In this document: positions 23,193 through 35,499 of the stretch, in pieces
Layout: each line of letters begins with the position of its first letter
Numbering within the stretch: the stretch's first letter is position 1
Assembly (NCBI GenBank): GCA_035048495.1
Contig: CM068551.1
Coordinates: 10,975,248-11,039,247, forward strand
Reading direction: 5' to 3'
DNA from: Euptelea pleiosperma
Taxonomy: Eukaryota; Streptophyta; Magnoliopsida; Ranunculales; Eupteleaceae
DNA length: 64,000 bases
Position numbers and translations under genes: made by a program
Notes under the pieces: generated by a model
What the model was told of the DNA's origin: nothing
Seen by the model: only the letters and a program-made list of their open reading frames with translations
The model's database searches: none

Positions 23193-24138
23193 GTTATGGC
23201 CCTGCTTGGTTCACAGCAAATTGAGTGCAATGCACTCACTTGCCACAATTTCGGGATTGAAAGTGATTGGTTGGAGGAGTGCAAATGACTGCCGTGCAAG
23301 TGGTTAACAAGGACTTGCAAACTCCTTAACAAAATAGATGCAAGGAAGTGCAGCCCAAAAACTGATGCAAGCAAGTGCATTGTGTTAACTCAACATTTTT
23401 TTTTCGAAAAACAACAACAACAATAATAACAACCGAGATTATTTTTTATTATATCTTTTTATTTTTATTTCTTTACTTTTTAGTTTTCTATTTTTTGATA
23501 GGGTCGGGATGGGGGACAACTATTTGGCATACCCTCATAGAAGATGAATCAATGGCTGATTTTTGGTGAGGATGATCTCTATGGTGAGGAGATCATCCTC
23601 ACGAAAATTCAAATCATTCTGATATTCATAGACTGGTTTAGAAGTTGAAGAATTATGGACTGTCTATTTTTACTGTGTAACTTGAAAACCACATTTGAGG
23701 GGGTTAGAAATTTCAGAATGTGCTGATTTTTTGTGGGGGTGATCTATATGGTGAGGAGATCATCCTCGCAAAAAATCAGCCATTGATTCATCTTCTATGT
23801 GGGTACACCAAAATGGTTGTCGAAAGTGGTTGTCCCTGGACCCTTTTTGATATAGCTGGTTGGGGTCCCCTAACCCCAAGCTTTCCCCTCCAAAACAGTC
23901 ATAATAATTTTATTGTTCTTGGGTAAGCGCACACAACCGTAGGACTAGTCCCATCACCATTGTGTGCGGGGACACTTGCGTTATAAAAAAATAAAAAAAT
24001 AATATTACAATAGTAATTTTATTGTGCATTTTTTTTGTAAAATCAAAAATAAAATAATCCATCGCATTCATTTGCAATGCACTATCAACCAATCAGCTAA
24101 ACTTCTTTTGCATCTATTTACATGGCGTGAACCAAACA
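23193..24138. mobile_element. Harbinger-type MITE (GGCCCTGCTTGGTTCAC ends), split by another element
   Basis: The left end GGCCCTGCTTGGTTCAC follows a TTA. The right end near 24126-24138 reads GTGAACCAAACAG, an eroded inverted copy. The inner arms share GCAAT/GCACT and CAATCA motifs with the intact relative at 41888-42141. Roughly 0.65 kb of foreign DNA, including the element at 23501-23843, separates the arms. Confidence 0.5.
23501..23843. mobile_element. MITE of the GGGTCAGGATC family, diverged copy
   Basis: Begins GGGTCGGGATGGGGGACAAC and ends GTTGTCCCTGGACCC. Inside it shares GGTGAGGATGATCTC, GAGGAGATCATCCTC and AAAAATCAGC motifs with the better-preserved element at 47027-47582. Confidence 0.7.
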
Positions 24139-24419
24139 GTTGTAAGTGACTTACATCGTAAGTGATTGCAACACAATTCATTGTATTTGCACTAAAGTGC
24201 AAAATGGACCCAAGTGCAGTGATTCAAATCATCCTCAATTAAATTCGCTTATCGAAAATTCATTCAGAAATTCTCACAAAAATTTAAATCATTCAGTAAA
24301 AATGGTTGTAAAATTTGGTTTTCAAAACCCTATTAAAATTTGGTTTTCAAGTTACACAGTAAAATGATCCATAATTCTTCAACTTTTACGAATTTCTGAA
24401 TGATTTGAATTTTTGTGAG

Positions 24420-24905
24420 AAGTTCCTGAATTGTGGGTACGCCAAAATGGTTGTAAAAATGAAAAGAAAACGATTGAGATCAAGATCCCTGAGATGCAAA
24501 AAAAGAAAAAAGAAAAAAAGAGGGAATAGCCAGATCTGAACCTCACCGAAAATCAACCATTGATTCATCTTCTTTGTGGGTAGGCCAAAATGGTTTTAAA
24601 AACAAACACAGAAAAAACAACTAAGATATATCAGATCTGAGATGCAAAAATCAGATCTAGGATGCAAAAAAAAGGGGGTGGGATACCCAGATCTGATCCT
24701 CACTGAAATTAAACCATTGATTCGTCTTCTTTGTGGGTATGTCAACAAGGTTGTAAAAACAAAAACAAAAACAACTGATATGAAAAAAAAGACAATCTGG
24801 GTTTTTTTCATCTCAGATCTAGGTTTTTTTCAATTGATATGAAAAAACCATTGATTCGTCTTCATTGATTCATCTTCTTTGTGCGTATGCCAAAATGGTT
24901 GTAAA
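24420..24905 (+). repeat. 150-bp tandem amplification of a MITE end
   Basis: CCATTGATTCATCTTCTTTG, GTGGGTA.GCCAAAATGG and CAGATCTGA recur with starts at 24559, 24717 and 24850/24864. A related CCATTGATTCATCTTC copy lies at 23778, in the arm of the MITE at 23501-23843. The end of that MITE seems to have been amplified locally. Confidence 0.65.
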
Positions 24906-25190
24906 CAAAAAGGAAATGATTGAGATCAAGAAGATTTCATGAAGAAAACCCAGATCTGAGATGAAAAAAAAAATGAATACAGAGATCTAAAATCGAGAAA
25001 TGTTATGAGACTCACCTGAGATGCGTTATCCGGAGGCTGAGGTGCGTTCTACAGAGGCTGAGCTGCGTTCTCTCGTTCTCAAGTTCTCTGGTTCGGCGGT
25101 AGATCTCTACGAAATTAGGGTTCTCCATCTCCTCAAACCCCTTTTGTTAACAAGGGTAGTTATGGAATTAAGAAAAATTGAAGGGGACAC

Positions 25191-27893
25191 GAATTGGTCT
25201 ATATGTCCGATGCGGATTATTCTCTTAGTAACATATCTCCTTTTCAGGTTTTTTGAAGTTGCCGCCAAAAATTTTGAATTAAGAACACGAGAACTTGTTC
25301 AGTACCAATCTACCATTTTTAGTGACTCACCAATATGGAAAAGTTGGTCTCAAATCTATGTATGGGATCTAGTTATAGTGTAGGAAGGTGTTACGAACGT
25401 ACAACTGCCCAATTAGATCGATCTTTGTTAAAGGATTAGGGGACTAAGATACTACTTAGATCTGGCATATAGACTCTAGGCAAAACGATTAAAGAAACTA
25501 TTATGCTATACCTTAACGAACTACTCTAAAATTTAAAGAGTAAACTAGGAAAAGAAATAGAAGCAAGAGATCCTTACTGCTTGTGTAGCCAATGGCTGCA
25601 CCTACGCTGCATCGTGCTCCATCAGAACGCCTGACCATGACTTGAACCTCCTCAAACTAGACTATCTAAACCAACACTCTTTTATCTCTAAGCCTTCTTG
25701 AAAATTTTAGAGTTTTAGTCCTAGTATTTACCAGATCTAGAATGTGATGAGCCAACAGACCCTAAGATAAGTTTTTGATCTTGCAGAGAGTTTTCGACAG
25801 TTTTTTCGGGCTTTCTACAAGTTACCGATTCACTTATGATGTAAATCTCAGATTTTATTGACTTGTTGCCCCTTGGTTTGGGTATTCATTACGCAACCTG
25901 GTGTGTGTATTTCTTCAGGTTTACCCACTGATGTGTTTGATCTAGCTCGATCTACCATCTCCAGTGTGTGAAACCGTATTTTGACTTGAACTCATTCACA
26001 CAACTTAATTCCATACATCTTGTTTCTCCATAGCACTCATCTTATTATATTAATTTGCATTTGTCATGCACTATCACAACCAACACTTAGCATGCATGAG
26101 TTATTGGCATGGTTGGAATACATGTAGTCTCATGATCACATGTGCCCCCATGCATGGAAAATGTTGTAGAGATCATGACCTAATTCACAATGATTAATGC
26201 TATGACGATAATGAAAAAAAACACGGGTCGGGTCTGTTAGACTATAGATCAGGGTACGACATAAACACATACCTACTCACATGTGTAAAATTACCAAAGT
26301 GAACCTAAAAGGAAAATTACTGAAATATACTTTAAGGAGAATTATGGGTGTTACATAGACTTTGTATCTCTGTATTTAGAATAACCAAAACATTATATCT
26401 TAGTTTAATTCTGACTTTCTATTTTAGATTTTTAGATGACTTTTTCTTATTTTATGTCTCGGTTATTCAAAAAAACCAAAAAAGAAAGTCTACTTTAACT
26501 TGTGAGATAGTTTCTATCTTGTTTATTCTTTTAACACATATATGTGTATTTTCAAAACTAAGATCTTGTTGACATTGTATAATAGTGTCAGCTCCAAAGT
26601 TTGTGTGATAGTGTCTTTATTCTTCAAATTCTCATAGTCAAACCACAATTTAAAATAATGTTGTTTTAATGAATTTAACGACTATTAAAATAGTCACACC
26701 TAAAGCCTATTACGTTATGAACTGTTTTGACACTTGAAAAATAACGTTTATTAATTTTTTTTAACGGCCGTTATTTTGAGAAAAAGACCATTAAAAATAA
26801 CAGATTCTTAATAGGCTAAACCAAATCAAACAAATCTTACCTCTTTAGATGAAGAATATAGAGGCGATGGAGCTTTGATGAAAGCTACTCCAAATTATGG
26901 TGTTACTCCAAGAACCAAACGACTGCCTTGACACGTGTAAGTCTTGTCAAAGATGTAGAAGTCGTTCCAAACGCAGCAACCAAATCTCCAATAAGGTTTT
27001 TCAAAGCATTTGAAGCTATGAGAAGATTAGGTCTGAACCAAACAACCTATCTAGGCTCAGGGTTTGCTCAATGTAGGCTAAGTATAAGCTTACAAAAGTT
27101 GTTCATGAAATAGGCCAAAAGGAGTATAAGAAAAGACTCTCCAACGAACAAAAATCCACCCCCAATGGAAGGAGCGGGGTTGACCAAAAACATCTCAGTC
27201 GCCCGCGCTCTGAGAAATTTGCAGAGGCAGAAAGGCATGTAAGAGCGGTCACCCCAGATGACTTCGGTAAAACGGTCATACTTTTGCTCACGAAGTCTGA
27301 TTTGGGTGATTTAAAGCTCGTTGAACAGATAATGAAATTGTCTATCTAATAATATATGATATGAAGTATGTGGATAGATATTTCATTATCCAAAATAAAG
27401 AACTAGTCTAAGGTCAATAAGGAGTTAAACCAATCTACAGACACAAACCTGATATACCTTTCGAGTTTGAACACTTCCAAATCTTGTTGAAGATGAATCA
27501 ATATTTGAAGTGCAAAGCTTGAGGCTTTGTTGTGATGAGCTTGAAGTATTTTGTTTGATCTCCCTTAAAGTGCTGGATCGAATGATTTACCAATACAAGT
27601 TGATCCAATGTAGCTTTGTTCTTCATGTTTTATCTCTCTCAGATATTACATGACTCAGAATAGACAATGACAAATACAATATGACATATGCTTGTCATTG
27701 AATTGACAATATAATAAAATACAACTTTACAATCTCCCCCTTTGTCAATTACATGACAAAACTAAAATATAACTATTACAAACAATAGTATGTCAATTAC
27801 AGAATCTCTCCCCCTTACATCATACTACTTTCTCCCCCTTTTGGGATTTAAGATAACTCTTAGAAAAATATTACAAAAGATGCACAATCTGGG
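25191..27893 (-). mobile_element. 2.6-kb LTR block, copy 2, with polypurine region
   Basis: Collinear with 11426-14176 at a constant offset of about 13.76 kb, with scattered substitutions and small indels. On the minus strand the LTR starts TGTAAAGTTG at 27735, after AAAGGGGGAGAT. Several more GGGGGAGA-type tracts follow up to 27893. There the match to copy 1 stops abruptly after GCACAATCTGGGT and the sequence joins the 3' flank of a different copia pol. Confidence 0.75.
26157..26215 (-). pseudogene. captured tail of HAK exon 8 (copy 2)
   Basis: Same exon-8 tail and same foreign junction as at 12396-12452. It differs from that copy by a few substitutions and so descends from the same capture event. 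Confidence 0.7.
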
Positions 27894-28208
27894 TGTATAT
27901 TTTCTCTCCCCCTTTTTGTTATAGATTGACAAAGGTACAGAAATATAAGCAAATAACAAGCATGTAATGAGTATTATCATGAGAAACAAGTGCATATATA
28001 CATCTATAATACAGTCAACTAACAGTATTCAACAAATTATAATAGATTTCGAAGCATAGACTGAGCTTTGGAGAGTCGTGACTGGAATATGAATTGGTTG
28101 GGATAAATTATTTTAAGAAGAAGAAAATTTTTATTGAAACATGTTTGATTAATACTGACTGAGATTACCATGAAATACAGAACTTGTGAAAGTTAAAATT
28201 TCAACTTG

Positions 28209-28212
28209 ATCA

Positions 28213-28252
<40 letters not shown>
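28209..28252. repeat. (TA)n microsatellite
   Basis: About 22 TA units without interruption, in the 3' non-coding part of the copia remnant. Confidence 0.9.
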
Positions 28253-28256
<4 letters not shown>

Positions 28257-29066
28257 TTGTATTCGTCAGTTTAATAAAAAATACTTAGTCAAAGAAAGTA
28301 ATAAAATCATTGCTCTTGAGAACTAGTAGAAGATAAAATGCTGACATCAGAATCGACACAAGATAGGATAATTAATTTCAGTAATATTCCAGATATCAGA
28401 TTTTAGAAATCCCGAAGGTATCCTGTATCCAGATATGAAATCCTCATTAGAGCTATTAAGGGTTCTCACATACGCTCATGTATATGGGTATTTATTGATG
28501 GATAAGAATTTTTCTAACAAATTGGCTGTCTTTTACACCCTTTTTCTTTATTTTGAATATAGGTAGCTTTCACTCTCCATGTAGGTAGTCCTTTTCTGCA
28601 GTATTGAGAATCAGAATTCAATTTCAAATAGGGCTATACAGATGGCATACACTCTAACTTTTGTGGAGGTAGCTATTTTCTTAAAATAATAACTCTCATT
28701 GGGAAGCCAACAGTCGACTATAGTGCAGTTTCTAAATCAACTGAAGGCAGGAACACTACTAATTTGAAGTCATATCTAGTAGAGGTTTATTCTTTATTCC
28801 TGGAATAAGATTTAGAAATAATACTGAAATCATATCTATTCATGAAGAAAAATTAGTCAGTGTGTAGTGTGTGAAACCCATGATTGCAAGAGATAATTTT
28901 AACCACTGACAAAGACAAGGTATAATGGAATAATCATTATAAACATAGAAAATATATATATCACCATGATATGATTTTGATGAACTTATGACAAGTCTGA
29001 ATTTAGATTATTCAAAGTCAGTTTTAATCAACCAGATTATTATGAAAAAAAATACAAACTACAAGA

Positions 29067-32000
29067 TCAATCAATCAAACTAATATCGATAGATTTAAGA
29101 AGAAATTTGAATCTAATGACATCAAGAGGTTTTGTAAAAATATCCGCTAATTGATTTTCAGTTGTGACATGCTCCAAAATGATAATTTTTTCTTCAACAA
29201 GATCTCTTATAAAGTGATGACAAATGTCAATATGCTTAGTTCTAGAGTGTTGAACAGGATTTTTCGATATATTTATCGCACTCGTATTATCACAATATAT
29301 AGTCATCAATCCTTGATTGATCTGATAATAAGTTAACATCTGCTTCATCCATAGCAGTTGAGTACAATAGCTCCCAGCTGCAATATACTCGGCTGCAGTT
29401 GTAGATAAAGAAATACAATTCTGTTTCTTGTTTTGCCAACTAATTAGGTTGTTCCCAACATAAAAACACCCACTATTGGTGTTTTTTCTATCATCAACAT
29501 TTTCAGCCCAGTCAGCATCAGAATAACCTGCAAGTTCTGCATTAGTATCAAATGAATACCAGAGACCATATTCCATAGTTCCACTAACATACCTGATGAT
29601 ACGTTTGATTACAAGATTATGAGATTCTTTGGGATTAGCTTGAAACCTAGCACATGCACCCACACTGTAGAAAATATCAGGATGACTAGCAGTAAGATAG
29701 AGTAAACTTCATATCATGCTTCTGTACAAGGTTTGGTCAACATCCTTTCCTTCAGTGTCTTTGCTCAACTTTGTAGTAGTACTCATGGGAGTACGATGGT
29801 GTTTAGCTGATTCCATACCAAATTTCTTAACTAGGCCTTTGCTATATTTGGATTGAGAAATAAAAATTCCATCATCCAACTGTTTCACTTGAAGACCCAG
29901 AAAATAACTCAGTTCACCAACCATACTCATTTCAAATTCTTTTTTCATTTGTTCTGAAAACATGTGAGCATGATCAACAGATGTGGACCCAAAAATAATA
30001 TCATCAACATAGATTTGCACAATCACATAAATTACTTGAATAGTTTTAACAAATAAAGTCTTGCCCACTTCTCCTCTGATGAAACCTTGATGAAGCAGAA
30101 AAGTTGTCAATCTCTCATACCAAGCCCTGGGGGCTTGTTTTAAGCCATACAAGGCCTTTTTGAAATGATAAACTTGATCAGGAAATTTTAGATCCTCAAA
30201 CCTTTTGGGTTGTTCCACATAAACTTCTTCTTGAAGAACACCATTCAAGAAGGCACTCTTGACATCCATCTGAAAAAGTTTAAATTTAAGATGACAAGCA
30301 ACATCAAGTAATATATGAATGGATTCTAATCTAGCAACATGAGTAAAAGTTTTATCAAAATCAATACCTTCAATTTGAGTATAGCCTTGAGCTACAAGTC
30401 TGGCTTTGCTTCTGACAACAGTTCCAATTTCATCTGATTTATTTTTGAAAATCCATTTAGTGCCTATAACATTAGTATTTTTAGGTTTGGGCACTAAATA
30501 CCAAACATCATTTCTAGTAAATTGACTTAGTTCCTCCTGCATGGTACTAATCCAATTTTCATCAGTAAGAGCTTCAGAAATATTTTTTGATTCAATCTGA
30601 GAAGTATAACACACAAAGTTAACAATATTTTCAATCTGTCTTCTAGTTTGAACTCTACTTCCTGCCTCACCAATGATATCAATACTAGGATGATTTTTCT
30701 TAACTGACAAAGGAAGAGATTTATCAACATGAGAATCACTAGAAGATGGAGTAACATGAATGTCATCAATACTTTGACAGATATCATCACAGTTGTCATC
30801 TTGTGAGGAATTCTCTTCAATATTCAAGTCATCAATAACCACATTAATAGACTCCATAATATTTTTAGTTCTTTGATTAAGAACCCGATAAGCTTTACTA
30901 TTAGTGGAATAATCCAGAAAAATTCTTTCATTTTCTCTTTTGTCAAATTTTCCCAGAGATTCTCTATCTCTAAGAATATAGCATTTGCTTCCAAAAACCT
31001 TGAAGTATTTGACATTAGGTTTTTTACTCGACCAGATTTCATAAGGAGTATTCAAAGTTTTTGGTCTCAAATAAACTCTATTGAGAGTATAACAAGCAGT
31101 ATTCATTACTTCTGCCCATAAGTTTTGAGGTAAGTTTTTGCTGTGAAGCATTACTCGGGCCATTTCCTGAATCACCCTATTCTTTCTTTCCACCACTCCA
31201 TTTTGCTATGGTGTAATGGGTGCAGAAAATTCATGCTTAATGCCAATAGCATCACAGTACTCAGTGAGACGAGAATCTTCAAATTCTCCTCTATGATCAG
31301 TACGAATCCTGACTACACTGTAGCCTTTTTCATTTTGTATTTGTTGGCACATCTTTTTACATTCTTCAAAGCATTTGATTTCTCTCTAAGAAAAACAATC
31401 TATGTCAATCTAGAGTAATCATCTACCATGACCAGAATGTATCTTTTACCTCCTAAACTTTTAGTCCTCATCGGACCCATAAGATCCATGTGAATTAGAT
31501 CAAGCACTTTGGAGGTAGCACAATAATTTTCCTTTTTGTGAGAGCTTTTTATTTGTTTACCAATTTGGCAAGCTCCACAAATAGTGCTCGTAGGTTTTCC
31601 CAATTTGGGCACACCTCTCACTAATTCTTTATTAGTGATTTTAACTAATTCCTTTTGGTTCATGTGACCTAGTCTTTGGTGCCATAAGTCAAAATCATTT
31701 AATTTGGCAGAATTACAGATGATCTTGGGATTTCTACCAATAATACAACAGTTTTCAGAGGTTCTTGAACCTCTCATAACACATTTGCCAGATTCATCAA
31801 TAACATCACATCCTTAGCTTGAGAATTTAACTGTATGATTATTATCACAAATTTGACTTATGTTAAGAAGGTTGGCTTTGAGTTCCTCAACACAAAGAAC
31901 ATTATCAAGCTTAGGAATCCCTAGAGCTTGAATACTTCTCCGACCAATGACCTTGGCCATACTTCCATCTCCAAAAGTAACACTACCATCCTTATGATCT

Positions 32001-32740
32001 TCAATATGACATAACATAGACTTGTCTCCAGTCATGTGTCTAAAACAACCACTGTCTAGATACCATTTATTATTTTTTAAAGTTTTGAAAGTAGAATGAA
32101 TCATAAGACATTTTTGATCATCTTTTCTCACCCAAATGGTCTTAAATTTAGAAGGTTTTGCCATTTGTTTGGGAAGAAATGAATTGTTTATTCTTTTGTT
32201 GTTTCTAGACCATTGATTCTTAGCAACATGGCTATCAAACAAAGTTTTTCTTAATTCAAAAATTTTAGAAATTTCTCTCTTTAGTTCATTAGATTTTATG
32301 TATAACCCACTTAGCCTAGAATTATGATGACAAACCAATTCAGTTAGTTTGAACTTTGCTGTCATACATTTTCCTATAGGATATGTGGGTTTCATATTAT
32401 TCTTATGAGAGCAAAGATGAGAATCAAAATTCTTGAATTTAGCAATATCATTCTTGTTTATCAATTGATTTTTTAAGGACTTCTGGAACTCTTTTTCCAA
32501 CACATTATTTTTCATTAGAAGCAATTTCATTTCTTTTTCCCACTGTTTCCTTTCATCAGTGAGTTCAATATTTGCCAGTTCCAATGACACATTTTTGCAA
32601 TCCAATTTCTCCATTTGTAAGAATAAAATTTTATTTTCTTTAATCAATCTCAAACTATCTAAATATAGTTTTTCATAAGCTATATTCAAATAGTCTTCAG
32701 ACAATGGAGATCTGGATGTATTATCACATTCTCTTTGCAT
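29067..32740 (-). pseudogene. copia gag spacer and pol: protease, integrase, RT, RNase H
   Basis: Frame 31814-32740: a coiled coil, a degenerate second zinc knuckle (CHHNSRLSG) and a retropepsin motif WYLDSGC.RHMTGD. Frame 31400-31777: the integrase HHCC region (WHQRLGHM ... CGACQIGK) and HMDLMGP with the first Asp. Frame 29709-31196: the catalytic Glu context NGVVERKN at its start, then RT (KWIFKNK, DVKSAFLNG, LYGLKQAPRAWYE, YVDDIIFGS). Frame 29067-29663: RNase H (GYSDADWAE, SWQNKKQ, STTAAEYIA) and LADIFTKPL. Stops separate these frames after 31814, near 31400 (two), just above 31196 and at 29706, so the polyprotein is dead although each catalytic motif is still readable. Confidence 0.9.
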
Positions 32741-32808
32741 TTTGACAAATTAACAAAAATGGACTGGTTTCTCAGGAATCTAAATTCAGGTGATTAAACC
32801 TTACCAAT

Positions 32809-34336
32809 TGAAATTTCACCGGTCCGTTCTCTCTAACTTAATATACCTAGAAGGGGGGTTGATTAGGTATTTAAAATTAATTATACCTACACAGTTTTAC
32901 TGGATGATGGTAAGGGAATAAAATTGCATGCCTTAGTTGTTTGATAAAAGATTATCATAACCGACTCAAATCAAATATACCTCCGTGGTATATTGTCTTT
33001 TTGTCGTTTGATCTAATTAAGATAGATTACGGAATACAAACAAACAATCAAACAAGACAAGAGATTTTTACCTGAAAACCTTAGCCAAGGAAAAACCACG
33101 GGACCACCTCTAGACGGAAAGTATCACTAATTGAAAAGTTAAACGAAACAAAGGTTACCTACGCAGCACCGTTGCAAATACAACTTCCAACCTTAGCCAA
33201 GGCCAACTGCCGATGCGTCCACGTCCTCTGAATCAACGCTACGAATCCATGCGCGCCCTTCCAGCCAAGAAGCCTTATCTGCTTGTTCAGTTTGGTACAC
33301 CCCAAACCTACCGTCGATCAGCTCCTCCGATCTTAATTCTCAACACTCTAGCCTTTGCAGAAGGTGAAGGATTCAGTACATAATGAACCCTAAGTTGCTC
33401 AAATGGTGTTGAGTCACACTGGTACACTTAGGCTACTAGGTCGAATATAGAAGTGGAAAACCTAAGCCGAGGAAATGATCAAGTTCTTGGCTTTCATCAA
33501 GAAGAGAACAAGCTCACAAGATGTGAATGAAAAATAAGCTTCTTGCTCTTCGAATGGACACTCTAATAAATATAACCTTTATTTCTCTCTCTTGAAGATT
33601 GAGTCACTCTGTGTGTGTTTAGAGAAGGCATAGAAGGGTTCTATTTATAGAATTCCACGACTCCGAGTCGTGTGGAACGTGGGATAATGGAACCAAGAAT
33701 TTTGGATCTGCGAAAGACCAATTTTGTTCAAGGTCCAATCGATTGTACACTTGCTCCAATCGATTGGACTCAATCAGATTTTTGTTCCGAAGGCACCAAT
33801 CGATTACACAAGGTTCTCCAATCGATTTGACTCATATAACTTTCTGTCCCGAAGACTCCAATCGATTTCACAGAGTCTCCCATCGATTGTGCTCAGATAG
33901 ATTTCTGTCCCTAAGGCTCTAATCGATTCCACAGAGTCTTCAATCGATTGTGCTCAAATAAGTTTATGCTTCGTAGTCTCCAATCGATTACACAGTGTCT
34001 CCAATCAATTGGGCTATGTCCAATCGATTGGGAATACATGTCCAATCGATTGGACTATCCCATTAGTCAATATAATTGACTTAGACTCAGGTCTGTCCAA
34101 TGACTAAGTTTGACCATTATATTTTGTTCATTTTAATCAACTCCTATGGCCACTAAGTCACTTACCTTCCTAATCGAGCGTACATGATCTTTAACTGACA
34201 AATCGGCAGTTACTCAAATGACTCATATCGTCAACCATCTGATTCTTGCTGTCTTTGTCTTTAGTCTTCACGAGTTGGCAAAGTATGCGTACCACGACAT
34301 CTTCACGCTACATTAGTGCTTGTAGGAACGGTTACA
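32809..34336 (-). repeat. 1.5-kb copia 5' LTR
   Basis: In minus orientation it starts TGTAACCGTTCC (34336) and ends GAAATTTCA (32809), just before the ATTGGTA of the primer region. Near its end it carries the CCTAGAAGGGGGGTTGATTAG segment also seen in the copia LTR stub at 16698. The boundary at 34336 is inferred from the TG/CA rule because no second LTR is present for comparison. Confidence 0.6.
33735..34053. repeat. regular array of twelve CCAATCGATTGG-type palindromes
   Basis: Motif starts are at 33735, 33756, 33796, 33818, 33858, 33879, 33919, 33940, 33980, 34001, 34020 and 34042. Gaps alternate 21-22 and 40 bp, giving a unit of about 61 bp with two palindromes, until the last pair. Some members are imperfect. 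The array lies within the LTR, where promoter or protein-binding repeats often sit. Confidence 0.95.
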
Positions 34337-35040
34337 ATAATATTTTTATGTCAAACTAAATCTTTACCAAATTGAATATGAAAATATTCCTTACAAATAT
34401 AACCTATGGTGCTTAATAATAAAGCCTCACTACATATATATCTCTCAATTAGGGCACACCCCAATTAGGGTTTGGGTACCTACCTTACTAAATTGCCCAT
34501 AACCTAATCTATACTTAGAGTTAGATTCTCTAACTAGGTGGACCTCTCTTAGGATTTGATTAGAATATGGCTAATGGTTCAAACACACACAAGGGCCCAC
34601 ATAATGCAAGAAACAAGTAAAATATCCGAAATGCACTAAATGCGATAAAAGTAAAAAATAAGCTATACCTAGGCCTAGATGGCTCTAGTGTCTTAAACCA
34701 ATTAGGTATAAGAGTTTATTAGGGTTGCAATTAACCAACTATAAGGTCAAGTAAAAAGTCAAAAATACCCCTGAAAAAGTTCAGGGTAGATTACAACATA
34801 AAAGAGATAAAGACAAAGATGCAAGCCACGACACAGGATATTTATAGTGGTTCTGTGTTCTCACACCTACATCCACTGTAAACGCTCTTAAGGATCAACA
34901 ATTCACTATTCAATCAAGTATTACACATATTACAATTGAATAACAAAGATTAGAAATCCAACTAATCTAACACCGAGAGAATCGCTTCTCTCAATGCCTA
35001 GTTACGCTCTATGTCAAGCTGATCAACGCCTAACACATTG
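34337..35040. other. AT-rich spacer
   Basis: No ORF with a recognisable domain and no clear repeat. Confidence 0.4.
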
Positions 35041-35044
35041 AAAG

Positions 35045-35400
35045 TTGGGTTTTTCCGTCGTTGAGAGAACGACCCTAACTTCAACACATTTTGTAATTTA
35101 TCTGAGTTTTAATCCTGCAAAATATTGGATATTGTATAGGGATTTGTGTCGGATGTCGATCCGCACTCGGGATTAGTCGGATTAGTGCACGTCAAGAACA
35201 TAAAATGACTAATTTTTGTTAACAAAAATATAGAGAATATGGAGAGGTGAGTGAAAGTAGGGTTTTTCCGCGTCGTTGGTTACGGAAACCCTAACTTCAA
35301 CACATTTGTAAATTGATCCGGTTCTTAAATCCTGCAAAATTTTAGATCTTTGTATAGGGATTCGTGTCGGATGTCGATCCGCACTCGGGATTAGTCGGTG
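35045..35400 (+). repeat. 213-bp tandem duplication
   Basis: GGTTTTTCCG at 35048 recurs at 35261. CCCTAACTTCAACACATT, AATCCTGCAAAAT and GTGTCGGATGTCGATCCGCA recur at the same spacing. Two diverged units, no coding capacity. Confidence 0.85.
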
Positions 35401-35499
35401 CAAGCAGAGAACATGAAATGACGAATTTTTCTCAGAAATTGCCACTAAAAAGGATGGAATGGTGAGAATGATGATCACGAGATTTTATAACATGATTTT

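Larger units (their letters stand above)
27894..34336 (-). mobile_element. Ty1/copia retrotransposon remnant (Sirevirus-like), one LTR only
   Basis: On the minus strand: 5' LTR 32809-34336, about 70 bp of leader, gag spacer, protease, integrase, RT and RNase H down to 29067, then a non-coding 3' part with a polypurine tract near 27908. The leader reads TGGTAAGG where TGGTATCAGAGC is expected, and the capsid part of gag is missing, so one deletion probably runs from the primer site into gag. No copy of the 1.5-kb LTR occurs on the 3' side. Confidence 0.75.

Noticed and set aside
33735..34053. CRISPR-like spacing of repeats
   Set aside because: The repeats are 10-12-bp palindromes with similar spacers inside a plant LTR; there are no unique spacers and no cas genes.
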